The notes under the pieces are model-generated. The model worked only from the letters and a program-made list of their open reading frames with translations, did not search any database and was not told the DNA's origin. A program made the translations under genes and the position numbers. A stretch of DNA of 13,410 nucleotides from Bacteroidia bacterium (lineage in GTDB: Bacteria > Bacteroidota > Bacteroidia > Bacteroidales > Azobacteroidaceae). The stretch spans positions 1 through 13,410 of the forward strand of contig BNWW01000051.1 of NCBI GenBank assembly GCA_025999115.1, in the 5' to 3' direction. Below, one piece after another: positions 1-7,143 of the stretch. Each line of letters starts with the position of its first letter. Within the stretch, counting starts at the first letter, position 1.

Positions 1-118
1 TCACATTTATTCTTGACTTGAGTCTATATTCCCAATTGCTTGGCTTGTACTACGTTGTATGGAAATGTTTCAAAGATCGCTATCCGCTTTGTTTATACCC
101 CTTTTCGGGAAAGCGGAT
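1..118 (-). promoter_or_regulatory. Possible rRNA-operon leader with boxA-like antitermination sequence (leftward, partial)
   Basis: Read on the minus strand, the stretch downstream of the promoter at 120-149 contains GATCTTTGAAACAT (about 65-78). This resembles the boxA-type sequence (CTTTGAA/CTTTGACA) that begins rRNA leaders in Bacteroidota. No open reading frame starts in it. An inverted repeat of 9 bp (82-90 with 110-118) lies at the start of the transcript. From family knowledge I infer that a 16S rRNA gene begins left of the window. Nothing in the window is rRNA itself, so a long leader of a protein gene remains possible. Confidence 0.45.
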
Positions 119-119
119 G

Positions 120-149
120 CAAAGGTACGACTATTTTTTTAACCTGCAA
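120..149 (-). promoter_or_regulatory. Leftward promoter, Bacteroidota type
   Basis: The minus strand carries TACCTTTG at 127-120, a perfect match to the -7 element TAnnTTTG. A TTG lies at 149-147, separated by 19 bases, which is the spacing expected for the primary sigma factor of this phylum. It would start transcription near 113, moving left out of the window into the boxA-like leader. Confidence 0.7.
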
Positions 150-238
150 GTATATCTCAAGAATATTTTTCTATAAAAACACTAATCATCTGATTATCCA
201 CTGATTATTTTCCAAAATATTTTTAATTCTCATTTTCG

Positions 239-269
239 TTGCTCATTTTTTGAAGAAAGTGTATTTTTG
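239..269 (+). promoter_or_regulatory. Promoter of the coiled-coil protein / TonB receptor pair
   Basis: TTG at 239-241 and TATTTTTG at 262-269 are separated by 20 bases and fit the Bacteroidota consensus. The predicted start of transcription is near 276, which leaves a short leader before the ATG at 294. An in-frame TTG at 267 lies inside the -7 element and would precede the transcript start, which argues against it as the start codon. Confidence 0.65.
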
Positions 270-293
270 CAGTCTGATTTTTTCGATGCATAT

Positions 294-1172
294 ATGAAAA
301 ATAAACAAACTATTTGGATCGTCATTTGTGTCCTGCTTTGCATCGCCACCGGCGGTGCTGTGTATTACATTTTCCGGCAACAACAGCAATTTCAGGATTT
401 GGTGGATCAATCCGAGATATATAAGGAAGAGCTATCCGACGAATACAATCAATTGTCGATTCAATACGAAGGTTTTAAATTGCAAATCAGCAACGATTCG
501 TTGATTGCTCAATTGGAAACGGAACAGATGAAGGTGCAACGCCTGCAAGAAGAATTGCGAACCGTAAAAGCCACCGACGCCAAACGGATTTATGCTTTAA
601 AAAAGGAATTGGAAACTTTGCGAACCATTATGCGCGGTTATGTGGTACAGATCGATTCGCTCGACCGCTTGAATAAACAATTAACGCACGAAAAAAATCA
701 AGTTACCGCCCGTTACGAAGAAGCCACTCAAACCGTTTCGCAACTTACGCAGGAAAAGCAACAGTTGATAGAAACGGTACAAATCGCCTCCAAATTGGAT
801 GCAAGTAATATTATGGTACAAGGATTGACCGAAAAAAACAAAACTACCGACAAAATCAAAAAAATGGACAAATTGGAAATCCGGTTTACCATTAATAAGA
901 ATATCACGGCCGAAGCGGGTGAAAAAACCATTTACATCCGCATTCAAAAACCCGACGATGATGTGCTGATTAAAAATCCGAACAATCTTTTTACTTACGA
1001 AAATAAAAAAATCCCCTATTCGGAAAAACGAACCATCGAATACACCGGCGAAGAAACGCAAATAAGCATTTATTGGAAAATCGAAGAATTTTTGCAAACC
1101 GGCGCCTATCGCGTGGATATTTTTGCAGACGGAAATTTGATTGGACGTAAATCGTTCCAATTAGATAAATAA
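294..1172 (+). CDS. Membrane-anchored coiled-coil protein of unknown function
   Basis: A 292-residue protein, taking the ATG at 294 because the upstream in-frame TTG lies within the promoter. Residues 7-25 form one hydrophobic membrane segment. Residues about 30-175 are rich in Glu, Gln, Lys and Leu in a heptad-like pattern and should form a long coiled coil. Residues about 190-292 alternate hydrophobic and polar positions and look like a small beta-sandwich domain. The start has K and N at its N-terminal side and the polar part after the membrane segment, so the bulk is probably in the periplasm. The TonB receptor gene begins 29 bases downstream with no promoter between, so the two are probably co-transcribed. 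I recall similar conserved hypothetical proteins in Bacteroidales but know no function. A scaffold or envelope role is only a guess. Confidence 0.8.
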   Translation: MKNKQTIWIVICVLLCIATGGAVYYIFRQQQQFQDLVDQSEIYKEELSDEYNQLSIQYEGFKLQISNDSLIAQLETEQMKVQRLQEELRTVKATDAKRIYALKKELETLRTIMRGYVVQIDSLDRLNKQLTHEKNQVTARYEEATQTVSQLTQEKQQLIETVQIASKLDASNIMVQGLTEKNKTTDKIKKMDKLEIRFTINKNITAEAGEKTIYIRIQKPDDDVLIKNPNNLFTYENKKIPYSEKRTIEYTGEETQISIYWKIEEFLQTGAYRVDIFADGNLIGRKSFQLDK

Positions 1173-1201
1173 TCCTTTTATTCATTATTAATCATTGTTT
1201 T

Positions 1202-3253
1202 ATGAAACAAAAACATTTGAAATTACGGCAAACTTACCGGTTCAGGAAGTTTGCCCGTAAAGCATACGCCGCATTCGGCAGTATGCACAAAGTGGTAAAC
1301 ATCGGCGTGTTGGCGGGTTGTGTGCTGACATTGGCGCACACTACGGAGGCTTCGGCACAAACAACTACGAGTGTGGCGCGCGATTCGATTGCCGGTCAAG
1401 AGTTGGATGAATTGGTAGTCAGTTCGGCTAAAGCGGATCTTGCGCTCAACCGGACGGCGAAAATCGTTACGGTTATTACCCGCGCGGAAATTGAGCGACA
1501 GCCTGTTACGAGCGTTCAAGACTTGCTGAAAAACATTGCCGGTCTTGACATCCGCCAACGAGGGGCGGGCGGCGTTTTAGCCGGAGTTTCGGTGCACGGC
1601 GGCACCTTTGAACAAACAGCTATCCTCCTTAACGGAGCCAATCTTACCAATCCGCAAACGGCTCATTATAATCTCGACCTTCCGGTCAATCTTTCCGACA
1701 TCGATCACATCGAAATTATTCAGGGACCTACTTCCTTATTATATGGTGCGAGCGCTTTTTCGGGCGGCGTGAATATCGTTACCAAAAAAGATTCCGAAAC
1801 GGGCGCGATGCTGAAAGCGGAAGGCGGTATGCACCAACTTTTCGGAGGAGAAGCGCGCGGGTCGCTGAAAACCGTCCATTCTTCGCACAGTTTATCAACC
1901 GGCTACAATTCGTCGGAAGGATATATCGCCAACAGCGATTACCAAATTCTGAACGCTTTGTGGCAAAGCCGCTTTCAAAAAGATGATTCAAAAATGGATA
2001 TTCAATTGGGAATCAACGATAAAGCCTACGGAGCCAATACGTTTTATTCGCCCAAATACGCAGAACAATTCGACGATACGCGATCGGTTTTCGGAGCGAT
2101 TAAAGGCGAAGCGGGCAGTAAATTAAAACTGATCCCGCAATTGTATTGGAATCGTCATTACGATCATTATCAATTAATTAAAAATTCTTCCACCGGCGAA
2201 AATTTCCATCAAGCCGATGTTTTCGGTTTTAATTTGAATATGCAATACCAATGGATGGCCGGCATTACCAATTTCGGTGGCGAAATGCGCAACGAAGGTA
2301 TTTTCAGTAGTAATTTGGGACGCGACTCCATCCAAACCGGCCATTATAAATTGACCGACAACCGCAACAATATCAGTTATTTCGTCGAACATACTTTTTT
2401 ACATCAAGGATTGAGTGCAAGTGTCGGATTATTAGCCAATTACAATACAGCTTTCCGAGATAACCGCATTTTTTACCCACATGTGAATCTCGCTTATTGG
2501 TGGAACGAGCGCTTCAAAACATTTGCTTCATGGAGTACGGCTACGCGAATGCCCACTTTTACCGATTTATATTATAAAGGAGCAACGCACGAAGGCAATT
2601 CCGATGTACAACCCGAACAATCGGAATCGTATGAAATCGGATTAAAATATCAACATCCGGTTTTAACCGCCTCGCTTTCATCTTATTATATGAAAGGAAA
2701 AAATTTGATTGATTGGGTCAAACGCAATCCCGATGATAAATGGCAATCGCGCAACTTGACTAATTTAGATAAAATCGGCGTAGAAACCTCGCTTTCGTTG
2801 CGTTTGGGGGAAATTTTGCCGCAGCTCTCCTCTACCCGATTGGATTTGGCGTATCTGTTTATGAATCAGGATAAAAACGCAAGCGGTTGGATTTCCAATT
2901 ATGTGATGGATTATTTGCGGCATAAATTGACCGCCGGACTTTCGCATCCTATATATAAAGGTATAAGCGCCGATTGGCGATTCCGTTGGCAAGACCGCGC
3001 GGGGACTTATACGCATTACGATAATCCGCACAAAGTTACTGTCGATGGAGTAGAAAAGATGGAATGGGACACCGCCGAAAAAGATTATCCGCCTTTTGCC
3101 CTGTTGGATTTGAAAATCAATTGGAAAATCAACGACTTTACAGTGTATCTGACGGCAAACAATCTACTCAATACAACTTACTACGATTTAGGACAAATTC
3201 CCCAACCCGGATTTTGGTTGATGGGCGGCGTACGATACGATTGGCGAAGATAA
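1202..3253 (+). CDS. TonB-dependent outer-membrane receptor, BtuB-like
   Basis: A 683-residue outer-membrane active transporter. The N terminus has a long charged segment (1-30, with RKAYAAFGSMHKVVNIG) before the hydrophobic core (31-45) and cleavage near ASAQ at 50-53. This is an extended signal peptide of the kind seen in some Bacteroidota receptors. A TonB-box-like LDELVVS follows at 68-74. The plug domain spans about 80-196, with typical IEIIQGPTSLLYGASAFSGG at its end (170-189). The rest is a 22-strand barrel ending in GGVRYDWRR. The size matches compact siderophore, cobalamin or metal receptors rather than SusC proteins. There is no cobalamin riboswitch in the 29 bases upstream, and the next operon encodes metal-uptake proteins, so a metal or metallophore substrate is my inference; cobalamin remains possible. 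Confidence 0.9.
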   Translation: MKQKHLKLRQTYRFRKFARKAYAAFGSMHKVVNIGVLAGCVLTLAHTTEASAQTTTSVARDSIAGQELDELVVSSAKADLALNRTAKIVTVITRAEIERQPVTSVQDLLKNIAGLDIRQRGAGGVLAGVSVHGGTFEQTAILLNGANLTNPQTAHYNLDLPVNLSDIDHIEIIQGPTSLLYGASAFSGGVNIVTKKDSETGAMLKAEGGMHQLFGGEARGSLKTVHSSHSLSTGYNSSEGYIANSDYQILNALWQSRFQKDDSKMDIQLGINDKAYGANTFYSPKYAEQFDDTRSVFGAIKGEAGSKLKLIPQLYWNRHYDHYQLIKNSSTGENFHQADVFGFNLNMQYQWMAGITNFGGEMRNEGIFSSNLGRDSIQTGHYKLTDNRNNISYFVEHTFLHQGLSASVGLLANYNTAFRDNRIFYPHVNLAYWWNERFKTFASWSTATRMPTFTDLYYKGATHEGNSDVQPEQSESYEIGLKYQHPVLTASLSSYYMKGKNLIDWVKRNPDDKWQSRNLTNLDKIGVETSLSLRLGEILPQLSSTRLDLAYLFMNQDKNASGWISNYVMDYLRHKLTAGLSHPIYKGISADWRFRWQDRAGTYTHYDNPHKVTVDGVEKMEWDTAEKDYPPFALLDLKINWKINDFTVYLTANNLLNTTYYDLGQIPQPGFWLMGGVRYDWRR

Positions 3254-3271
3254 AATAAATTTGTACCTTTG
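3241..3271 (+). promoter_or_regulatory. Promoter of the metal-uptake operon
   Basis: TTG at 3241-3243 and TACCTTTG at 3264-3271 are 20 bases apart. The upstream element lies inside the last codons of the TonB receptor gene, so the promoter overlaps that gene. Transcription should start near 3278, leaving a leader of about a dozen bases before the ATG at 3291. I could not recognise a Zur or Fur operator. Confidence 0.7.
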
Positions 3272-3290
3272 CGCCCAATTTCAATAATAA

Positions 3291-4154
3291 ATGAAACATA
3301 AAATATACGTTGCGGGAGTTTTTGCTATGATTTGCCTTGTTTCCTGTTCCACATCAATCGAACAAGAACGGCGAATCACGGTAACTATCGAACCGCAACG
3401 TTATTTTGCAGAACAGTTGGCCGGCGATTTATTTGAATTTACTACGATGGTGCCGCCCGGATTGAGCCCCGAAAGTTACGACCCGACGCCTCAACAAATG
3501 ACGCAATTAGCCCACAGCCGGGCATATTTTGCGATTGGAAAAATCGGTTTTGAAAATGTTTGGCTCGACCGCTTGAAAGAAAATAATCCGCAAACGCTCT
3601 TTTTCGATAACAGTGAAGGAATTGATTGGATTGTGGCCGAATCGCACGAAGAACATTCCGGGCATCATCATTCCGCGGAAGACCCGCATATTTGGATTTC
3701 GCCGCACGAAGTGCAAATCATCATCCGGAATATGTATCACGCTTTGGTACAACTCGACCCGGAAAACGCCGCCGTTTATCAATCGAATTATGAGAAATTG
3801 ACGAAAGAAATTGACGAAATCGCAAGTCAAGTCGAAGAATATCTCAATCGAGCACCCGTAAAAAGTTTTGTCATTTACCATCCGGCGCTGACTTATTTGG
3901 CGCGCGACTACGGTTTGAAACAATATGCCATCGAAAACGAGGGAAAAGAACCTTCGCCCGAACAATTGAAATCGCTGGTCGATCGAATCAAACGCGAAAA
4001 AATCCGCACGGTTTTTATCCAACAGGAATTTGACCGGAAAAATGCGGAAATCATCGCTCGCGAAACCGGTTGCCGGTTGGAACCCATCTATACGCTTTCG
4101 TATCAATGGAAAGAGGAGATGGTGCGCATCGCAAAAATATTGGCCGATGAATAA
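3291..4154 (+). CDS. znuA: Zinc/manganese ABC transporter substrate-binding lipoprotein (ZnuA-like)
   Basis: A 287-residue cluster A-I solute-binding protein. The signal peptide ends in the lipobox LVSC, with Cys19 as the lipidated residue, so the protein is membrane-tethered in the periplasm. Recognisable metal-site segments are SPESYDPTP (59-67), DPHIWISP (131-138, His133) and YHPAL (196-200, His197). A His-rich loop, HEEHSGHHH (119-127), sits just before the second segment and points to zinc. In classical ZnuA the first segment is SPHxYxP; here Glu61 replaces that His, which I recall as common among Bacteroidota homologues. The fourth ligand is not clear to me. The gene's end overlaps the ATPase gene by 8 bases, so the two are translationally coupled. 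Zinc is more likely than manganese, but this is not proven. Confidence 0.85.
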   Translation: MKHKIYVAGVFAMICLVSCSTSIEQERRITVTIEPQRYFAEQLAGDLFEFTTMVPPGLSPESYDPTPQQMTQLAHSRAYFAIGKIGFENVWLDRLKENNPQTLFFDNSEGIDWIVAESHEEHSGHHHSAEDPHIWISPHEVQIIIRNMYHALVQLDPENAAVYQSNYEKLTKEIDEIASQVEEYLNRAPVKSFVIYHPALTYLARDYGLKQYAIENEGKEPSPEQLKSLVDRIKREKIRTVFIQQEFDRKNAEIIARETGCRLEPIYTLSYQWKEEMVRIAKILADE

Positions 4155-4764
4155 AATATTGGTCGAAATCGAACATCTGTCCGCCGGATACAATCAAAAT
4201 ATTGTGTTGCGTGATTTGTCTTTAAAAATATACGAACACGACTTTCTGGGAATTACAGGTCCCAACGGCGGCGGAAAAACCACGCTTATCAAAGTGATTC
4301 TGGGCTTGTTGAAGCCGCAATCGGGCGAAATCCGGTTTGCTTCTGAAGCATTGAAAAACCGCACCGGTTATCTGCCGCAAACGAGTTGGATTGATAAACA
4401 ATTTCCGATTGTCGTGTCGGAAGTGGTGGCTTCGGGCTTGAGTTCGGAAAAAACGCTTTCGAAGGCGCAGAAAAAAGAACGGGTACAAGCCATTATCCGC
4501 GAAATGGGTTTGGAAAAACTTTCCGACCGGCCTATCGGACAATTATCGGGCGGACAATTGCAACGCGCTTTATTGGGTCGCGCCATCATCCGCCAACCCG
4601 AATTGTTGATTTTAGACGAACCCAATTCGTATTTGGATGCCGAGTTCGAATCGCATTTCTACCGTTTATTGGAAGAAATGAACCGGAAAGCCGCCATTGT
4701 ATTGATTTCGCACGATATAGACGCCATCCGGTCGATGACAAAAAATGTATTAATCATGAATTGA
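4147..4764 (+). CDS. znuC: ABC transporter ATP-binding protein (ZnuC-like), short at the C terminus
   Basis: The start is the ATG at 4147, overlapping the upstream stop (ATGAATAA). A longer in-frame start at 4030 would lie deep inside znuA and gives a non-homologous prefix. The 205-residue protein has a complete nucleotide-binding core: Walker A GPNGGGKT (38-45), Q-loop Gln78, signature LSGGQ (133-137), Walker B LLILDEP (153-159) and H-loop His189. It ends 16 residues after the H-loop (VLIMN, then TGA). From memory, Bacteroidales relatives continue for roughly 40 more residues from this point. All ATP-hydrolysis motifs are intact, so activity is plausible. The expected permease gene (znuB) does not follow; an unrelated carrier starts 12 bases downstream. 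Confidence 0.85.
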   Translation: MNKILVEIEHLSAGYNQNIVLRDLSLKIYEHDFLGITGPNGGGKTTLIKVILGLLKPQSGEIRFASEALKNRTGYLPQTSWIDKQFPIVVSEVVASGLSSEKTLSKAQKKERVQAIIREMGLEKLSDRPIGQLSGGQLQRALLGRAIIRQPELLILDEPNSYLDAEFESHFYRLLEEMNRKAAIVLISHDIDAIRSMTKNVLIMN

Positions 4765-4776
4765 AAAAACGAAAAT

Positions 4777-5724
4777 ATGCACAACTTTTTCTTTTCCCTC
4801 AATGTTGTAGCGCCGTTATTTGCTTTAATGGCAACCGGTTACGTAATTCGTAAAATCCGGTTTGTGAACGAAGATTTTTTCAGTCAGTTGAATAAATTAG
4901 TGTTTCGGTTTTGTTTGCCGTTGATGTTGTTTCAAGACATTCGCTCGTCGTATGTGGGCGATTTTTCCAATACAAAACTGATTTTTTCGGCGCTCATCGG
5001 CACGACAATCGTTATTTTACTGTCATTTATGATCGTTCCACTGTTGATTAAACGCAAAGGTTCGCGAGGAAGCATTATTCAGGCGATTTATCGAAGTAAT
5101 TTTTTGATTTACGGCTTGCCCTTGGCGCGAGGGATGTATGATAACGATGCCGTATCGAAAGTTTCGATGCTGATGTGCATTATGATTCCGTTTTATAATG
5201 TGGCCGCCGTGATTGTGCTATCCATTTTTTCGGAAAACGGGAAACAAAAAGTAACGTTCAAAAGCGTGATGTATGATATTGTTACCAATCCCTTGATTCT
5301 CGGATGTTTCTTCGGATTATTAGCCGGATTTACAAATTTGCAATTGCCGCAATTTATTGAAACGCCTTTGGCGCAATTTGCCGGAACAGCGACGCCTTTG
5401 GCTTTGTTTGTGATGGGAGGCGAATTTCATTTCCGTAGTTTGCGCAACAATATTATGCCGGTTATTCTCAGTACGGCGGCGCGTTTGATTATTGTGCCTG
5501 TCATTGCTATAGCGGTTTTCATTTCTATGGGTTTCCGGGATGTGGAATTAGCTGTTTTACTCAGTATTTTTGCTACTCCGGCGGCGATGGCCAGTTATAT
5601 CATGGCCAAAAACATGGGGAATGACGGCGAATTATCGGGACAAATTGTGGTTTTAAGCACCGCCTGTTCGTGTGCAACAATATTTTTTATGATTTATTTT
5701 CTTCGAACATGGGGATTTTTATAA
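4777..5724 (+). CDS. AEC (auxin efflux carrier) family transporter
   Basis: A 315-residue integral inner-membrane protein with about ten hydrophobic segments in two repeats. The N terminus (FFFSLNVVAPLFALMATGY) and the segment NKLVFRFCLPLMLFQDI are typical of the AEC family, as are the half-repeat Asn/Pro-containing segments such as IVTNPLILGC and a C-terminal ATPAAMASYIMAKNMG segment. Bacterial members export or import small organic acids or amino-acid-like anions; the substrate cannot be read from the sequence. The gene begins 12 bases after the ATPase gene and has no promoter of its own, so it belongs to the metal-uptake operon by position. It occupies the slot of the missing ABC permease, but it is not related to ABC permeases and there is no basis for thinking it partners the ATPase. 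Confidence 0.85.
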   Translation: MHNFFFSLNVVAPLFALMATGYVIRKIRFVNEDFFSQLNKLVFRFCLPLMLFQDIRSSYVGDFSNTKLIFSALIGTTIVILLSFMIVPLLIKRKGSRGSIIQAIYRSNFLIYGLPLARGMYDNDAVSKVSMLMCIMIPFYNVAAVIVLSIFSENGKQKVTFKSVMYDIVTNPLILGCFFGLLAGFTNLQLPQFIETPLAQFAGTATPLALFVMGGEFHFRSLRNNIMPVILSTAARLIIVPVIAIAVFISMGFRDVELAVLLSIFATPAAMASYIMAKNMGNDGELSGQIVVLSTACSCATIFFMIYFLRTWGFL

Positions 5725-5732
5725 AATATTAT

Positions 5733-5740
5733 TACCTTTG
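5733..5740 (+). promoter_or_regulatory. -7 element of the tRNA-Thr promoter
   Basis: TACCTTTG matches the Bacteroidota -7 consensus exactly and lies 20 bases before the tRNA, placing the transcript start near 5747. No good TTG is present at the usual upstream distance; only a T-rich run (5716-5720) is seen there. Confidence 0.55.
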
Positions 5741-5759
5741 CAGCCCGAACGCATAAAAG

Positions 5760-5832
5760 GCCACCGTAGCTCAGTCGGTAGAGCAGCGCATTCGTAACGC
5801 GCAGGTCACCAGTTCGAGTCTGGTCGGTGGCT
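5760..5832 (+). tRNA. tRNA-Thr (anticodon CGT)
   Basis: A 73-base cloverleaf can be folded by hand. The acceptor stem is GCCACCG (5760-5766) with CGGTGGC (5825-5831). The D stem is GCTC/GAGC, the anticodon stem 5786-5790 with 5798-5802, and the T stem ACCAG/CTGGT with loop TTCGAGT. The anticodon is CGT (5793-5795), reading the threonine codon ACG. The discriminator base is T5832, and CCA is not encoded (TCCC follows), so it must be added by the CCA enzyme. The last pair of the anticodon stem (5790 with 5798) is A opposite C, where I recall the E. coli tRNA having A-T. Confidence 0.95.
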
Positions 5833-5896
5833 CCCTCCTATAAATAGATAATTTAACCGACGGATTGGGCGGTTTAATGGGTGGTAAGAAATAAAT

Positions 5897-6964
5897 TCAG
5901 ATTTCGCGACAAGTCAAAATTTCCGGCTTGTTCACAAACACCACGAAATCTTCACACGCAGGATGTCCCGGAATAGGAATGGAATATTGTACATGACTAT
6001 TTCGGGCATTTTTCCAGAATAACATATAACTGACCGGATATTTGGAAACAATCGGATACACATAATCCGAAAAGAAATTAAATATTTTGATACCATCCAA
6101 CCCGATTTCGGTAATGGACGGGATTTTATGATTGTTCTTCGAAAAAGTGGTAATCACCGATAAATTCCGGTCTAAATCCTGTTTGAAAATTTCGCCGTCG
6201 GGATCGTTTTCCAATGAAAAATACACTTCACTGCCTACTACATCCACGTAATCGTTGCCGGGATAGTAAGTCATAAATTCATCCAGATTCTTTACGTTAA
6301 ATGTCGAATAGGCATAAATCAAATGATTGACTTTTTTGTTAATGCGGAGATAATCGACCGTTGTCGCCCACAATTGCTTGTACTGTTCGGGAGAAGTTTG
6401 TTTCGCATTCACACTATGGAAAGGCCGGAAAATGACCGGAATTGCGGTTCCGTTTTCGTCTTTCAAATCGGCAAAAAAACCGGCCAAACGATCTAAATAC
6501 GTGAGGTATAAACTATCGCTTACATCATTGTCGCACAAAGAATTGGGAGTTTGCCACGACAAAGTAACAATCCCGCCCAAACGATGCGCCCGCCGGATGC
6601 TCTGCTGAATGGATTCGAAAGAAATGGAATCGCGGTTGAACGGCGAACCAGTTTCAATCAAACCCAAATCCCAACCGAACACCGCCGGATAATCGCCGCA
6701 AACAATTTTGATGTCGGAATCATTACTCGATTCACCCGATACATAGTGTAGCTCCAAATCGTCTTGATGCCCCAACATAATTCCTTTTTTGGCCAATTGA
6801 AACAACGACGAATAGAGTTGATTCGTCGATTCGGTCGCTTGTTTATCTGCCAATCGCATCGGAAAAACATCCGGCGATTGCGGCGAATTACACGACAGCA
6901 GACCGAACGACATCGCAACGACCACCGCCGTCAAAAAACGATTTTTATTTTTACCTTGCATCAT
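5897..6964 (-). CDS. GH26-like lipoprotein lacking the acid/base glutamate; possible pseudo-mannanase
   Basis: A 355-residue protein related to glycoside hydrolase family 26 (beta-mannanases). The signal peptide ends in LLSC, with Cys25 as the lipidation site, so it is a surface or periplasmic lipoprotein. Family segments in order: GIMLGHQDD (61-69), GDYPAVFGWDLG (90-101), GGIVTLSWQ (130-138), IPVIFRPFHS (175-184), YPGNDYVDVVGSEVY (234-248), ITEIGLDG (284-291) and MLFWKNARN (314-322). The nucleophile Glu286 is present. The acid/base residue, normally Glu after RPFH or RPWH, is Ser184. The following aromatic loop (usually HTGSWFWWG-like) is missing, and the SWH motif is SWQ. Ordinary mannan hydrolysis is therefore unlikely; a sugar-binding role or altered chemistry is possible. 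There are no SusC/SusD neighbours. ATG codons at 6964 and 6961 are both possible starts. Confidence 0.8.
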   Translation of the reverse strand: MMQGKNKNRFLTAVVVAMSFGLLSCNSPQSPDVFPMRLADKQATESTNQLYSSLFQLAKKGIMLGHQDDLELHYVSGESSNDSDIKIVCGDYPAVFGWDLGLIETGSPFNRDSISFESIQQSIRRAHRLGGIVTLSWQTPNSLCDNDVSDSLYLTYLDRLAGFFADLKDENGTAIPVIFRPFHSVNAKQTSPEQYKQLWATTVDYLRINKKVNHLIYAYSTFNVKNLDEFMTYYPGNDYVDVVGSEVYFSLENDPDGEIFKQDLDRNLSVITTFSKNNHKIPSITEIGLDGIKIFNFFSDYVYPIVSKYPVSYMLFWKNARNSHVQYSIPIPGHPACEDFVVFVNKPEILTCREI

Positions 6965-6989
6965 GAAAATACTTGTTTTGAATTTTTGT

Positions 6990-6997
6990 CAAAGATA
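6990..6997 (-). promoter_or_regulatory. -7 element for the GH26-like gene
   Basis: The minus strand reads TATCTTTG here, matching TAnnTTTG, with the ATG 26 bases downstream. The nearest upstream TTG (7026-7024) is 26 bases away, which is too far for a standard promoter, so the upstream element is weak or absent. Confidence 0.45.
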
Positions 6998-7090
6998 GAT
7001 ATATCTTCTCATTCGCTTTTATACAACGGGAGCGATTGACCGAACAGAAAGAAAAATGATTTATATCTTTGTCGCAAAATGCAGGCTGTT

Positions 7091-7120
7091 TTGAGGGATT
7101 GAATAAAAACGCTACCTTTG
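7091..7120 (+). promoter_or_regulatory. Promoter of the HAD phosphatase gene
   Basis: TTG at 7091-7093 and TACCTTTG at 7113-7120 are separated by 19 bases, a full match to the Bacteroidota promoter. The ATG at 7144 lies 23 bases after the -7 element. Confidence 0.7.
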
Positions 7121-7143
7121 CAGAGAATTTTTAATAAAAAGCT

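Noticed and set aside
267..293. Upstream in-frame TTG start for the first gene
   Set aside because: It lies within the -7 promoter element, before the predicted transcript start; the ATG at 294 leads directly into the membrane segment.
1173..1201. Cobalamin riboswitch upstream of the BtuB-like receptor
   Set aside because: Only 29 bases separate the genes, far too short for the element, and no B12-box is seen.
4030..4146. N-terminal extension of the ATPase
   Set aside because: It overlaps znuA by more than 100 bases in another frame and gives a sequence unlike ABC proteins; the ATG at 4147 starts the conserved domain.
5843..5880. Terminator after the tRNA or the GH26-like gene
   Set aside because: AACCG and CGGTT form only a 5-bp stem with a long loop and there is no T tract.
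5760..5896. tRNA as an integration site of a mobile element
   Set aside because: No integrase and no repeat of the tRNA 3' end was found in the window.
7036..7071. Second promoter (TTG ... TATCTTTG) for the HAD gene
   Set aside because: The spacing of 25 bases is too long, and a better promoter lies at 7091-7120; the -7 match alone is weak evidence.
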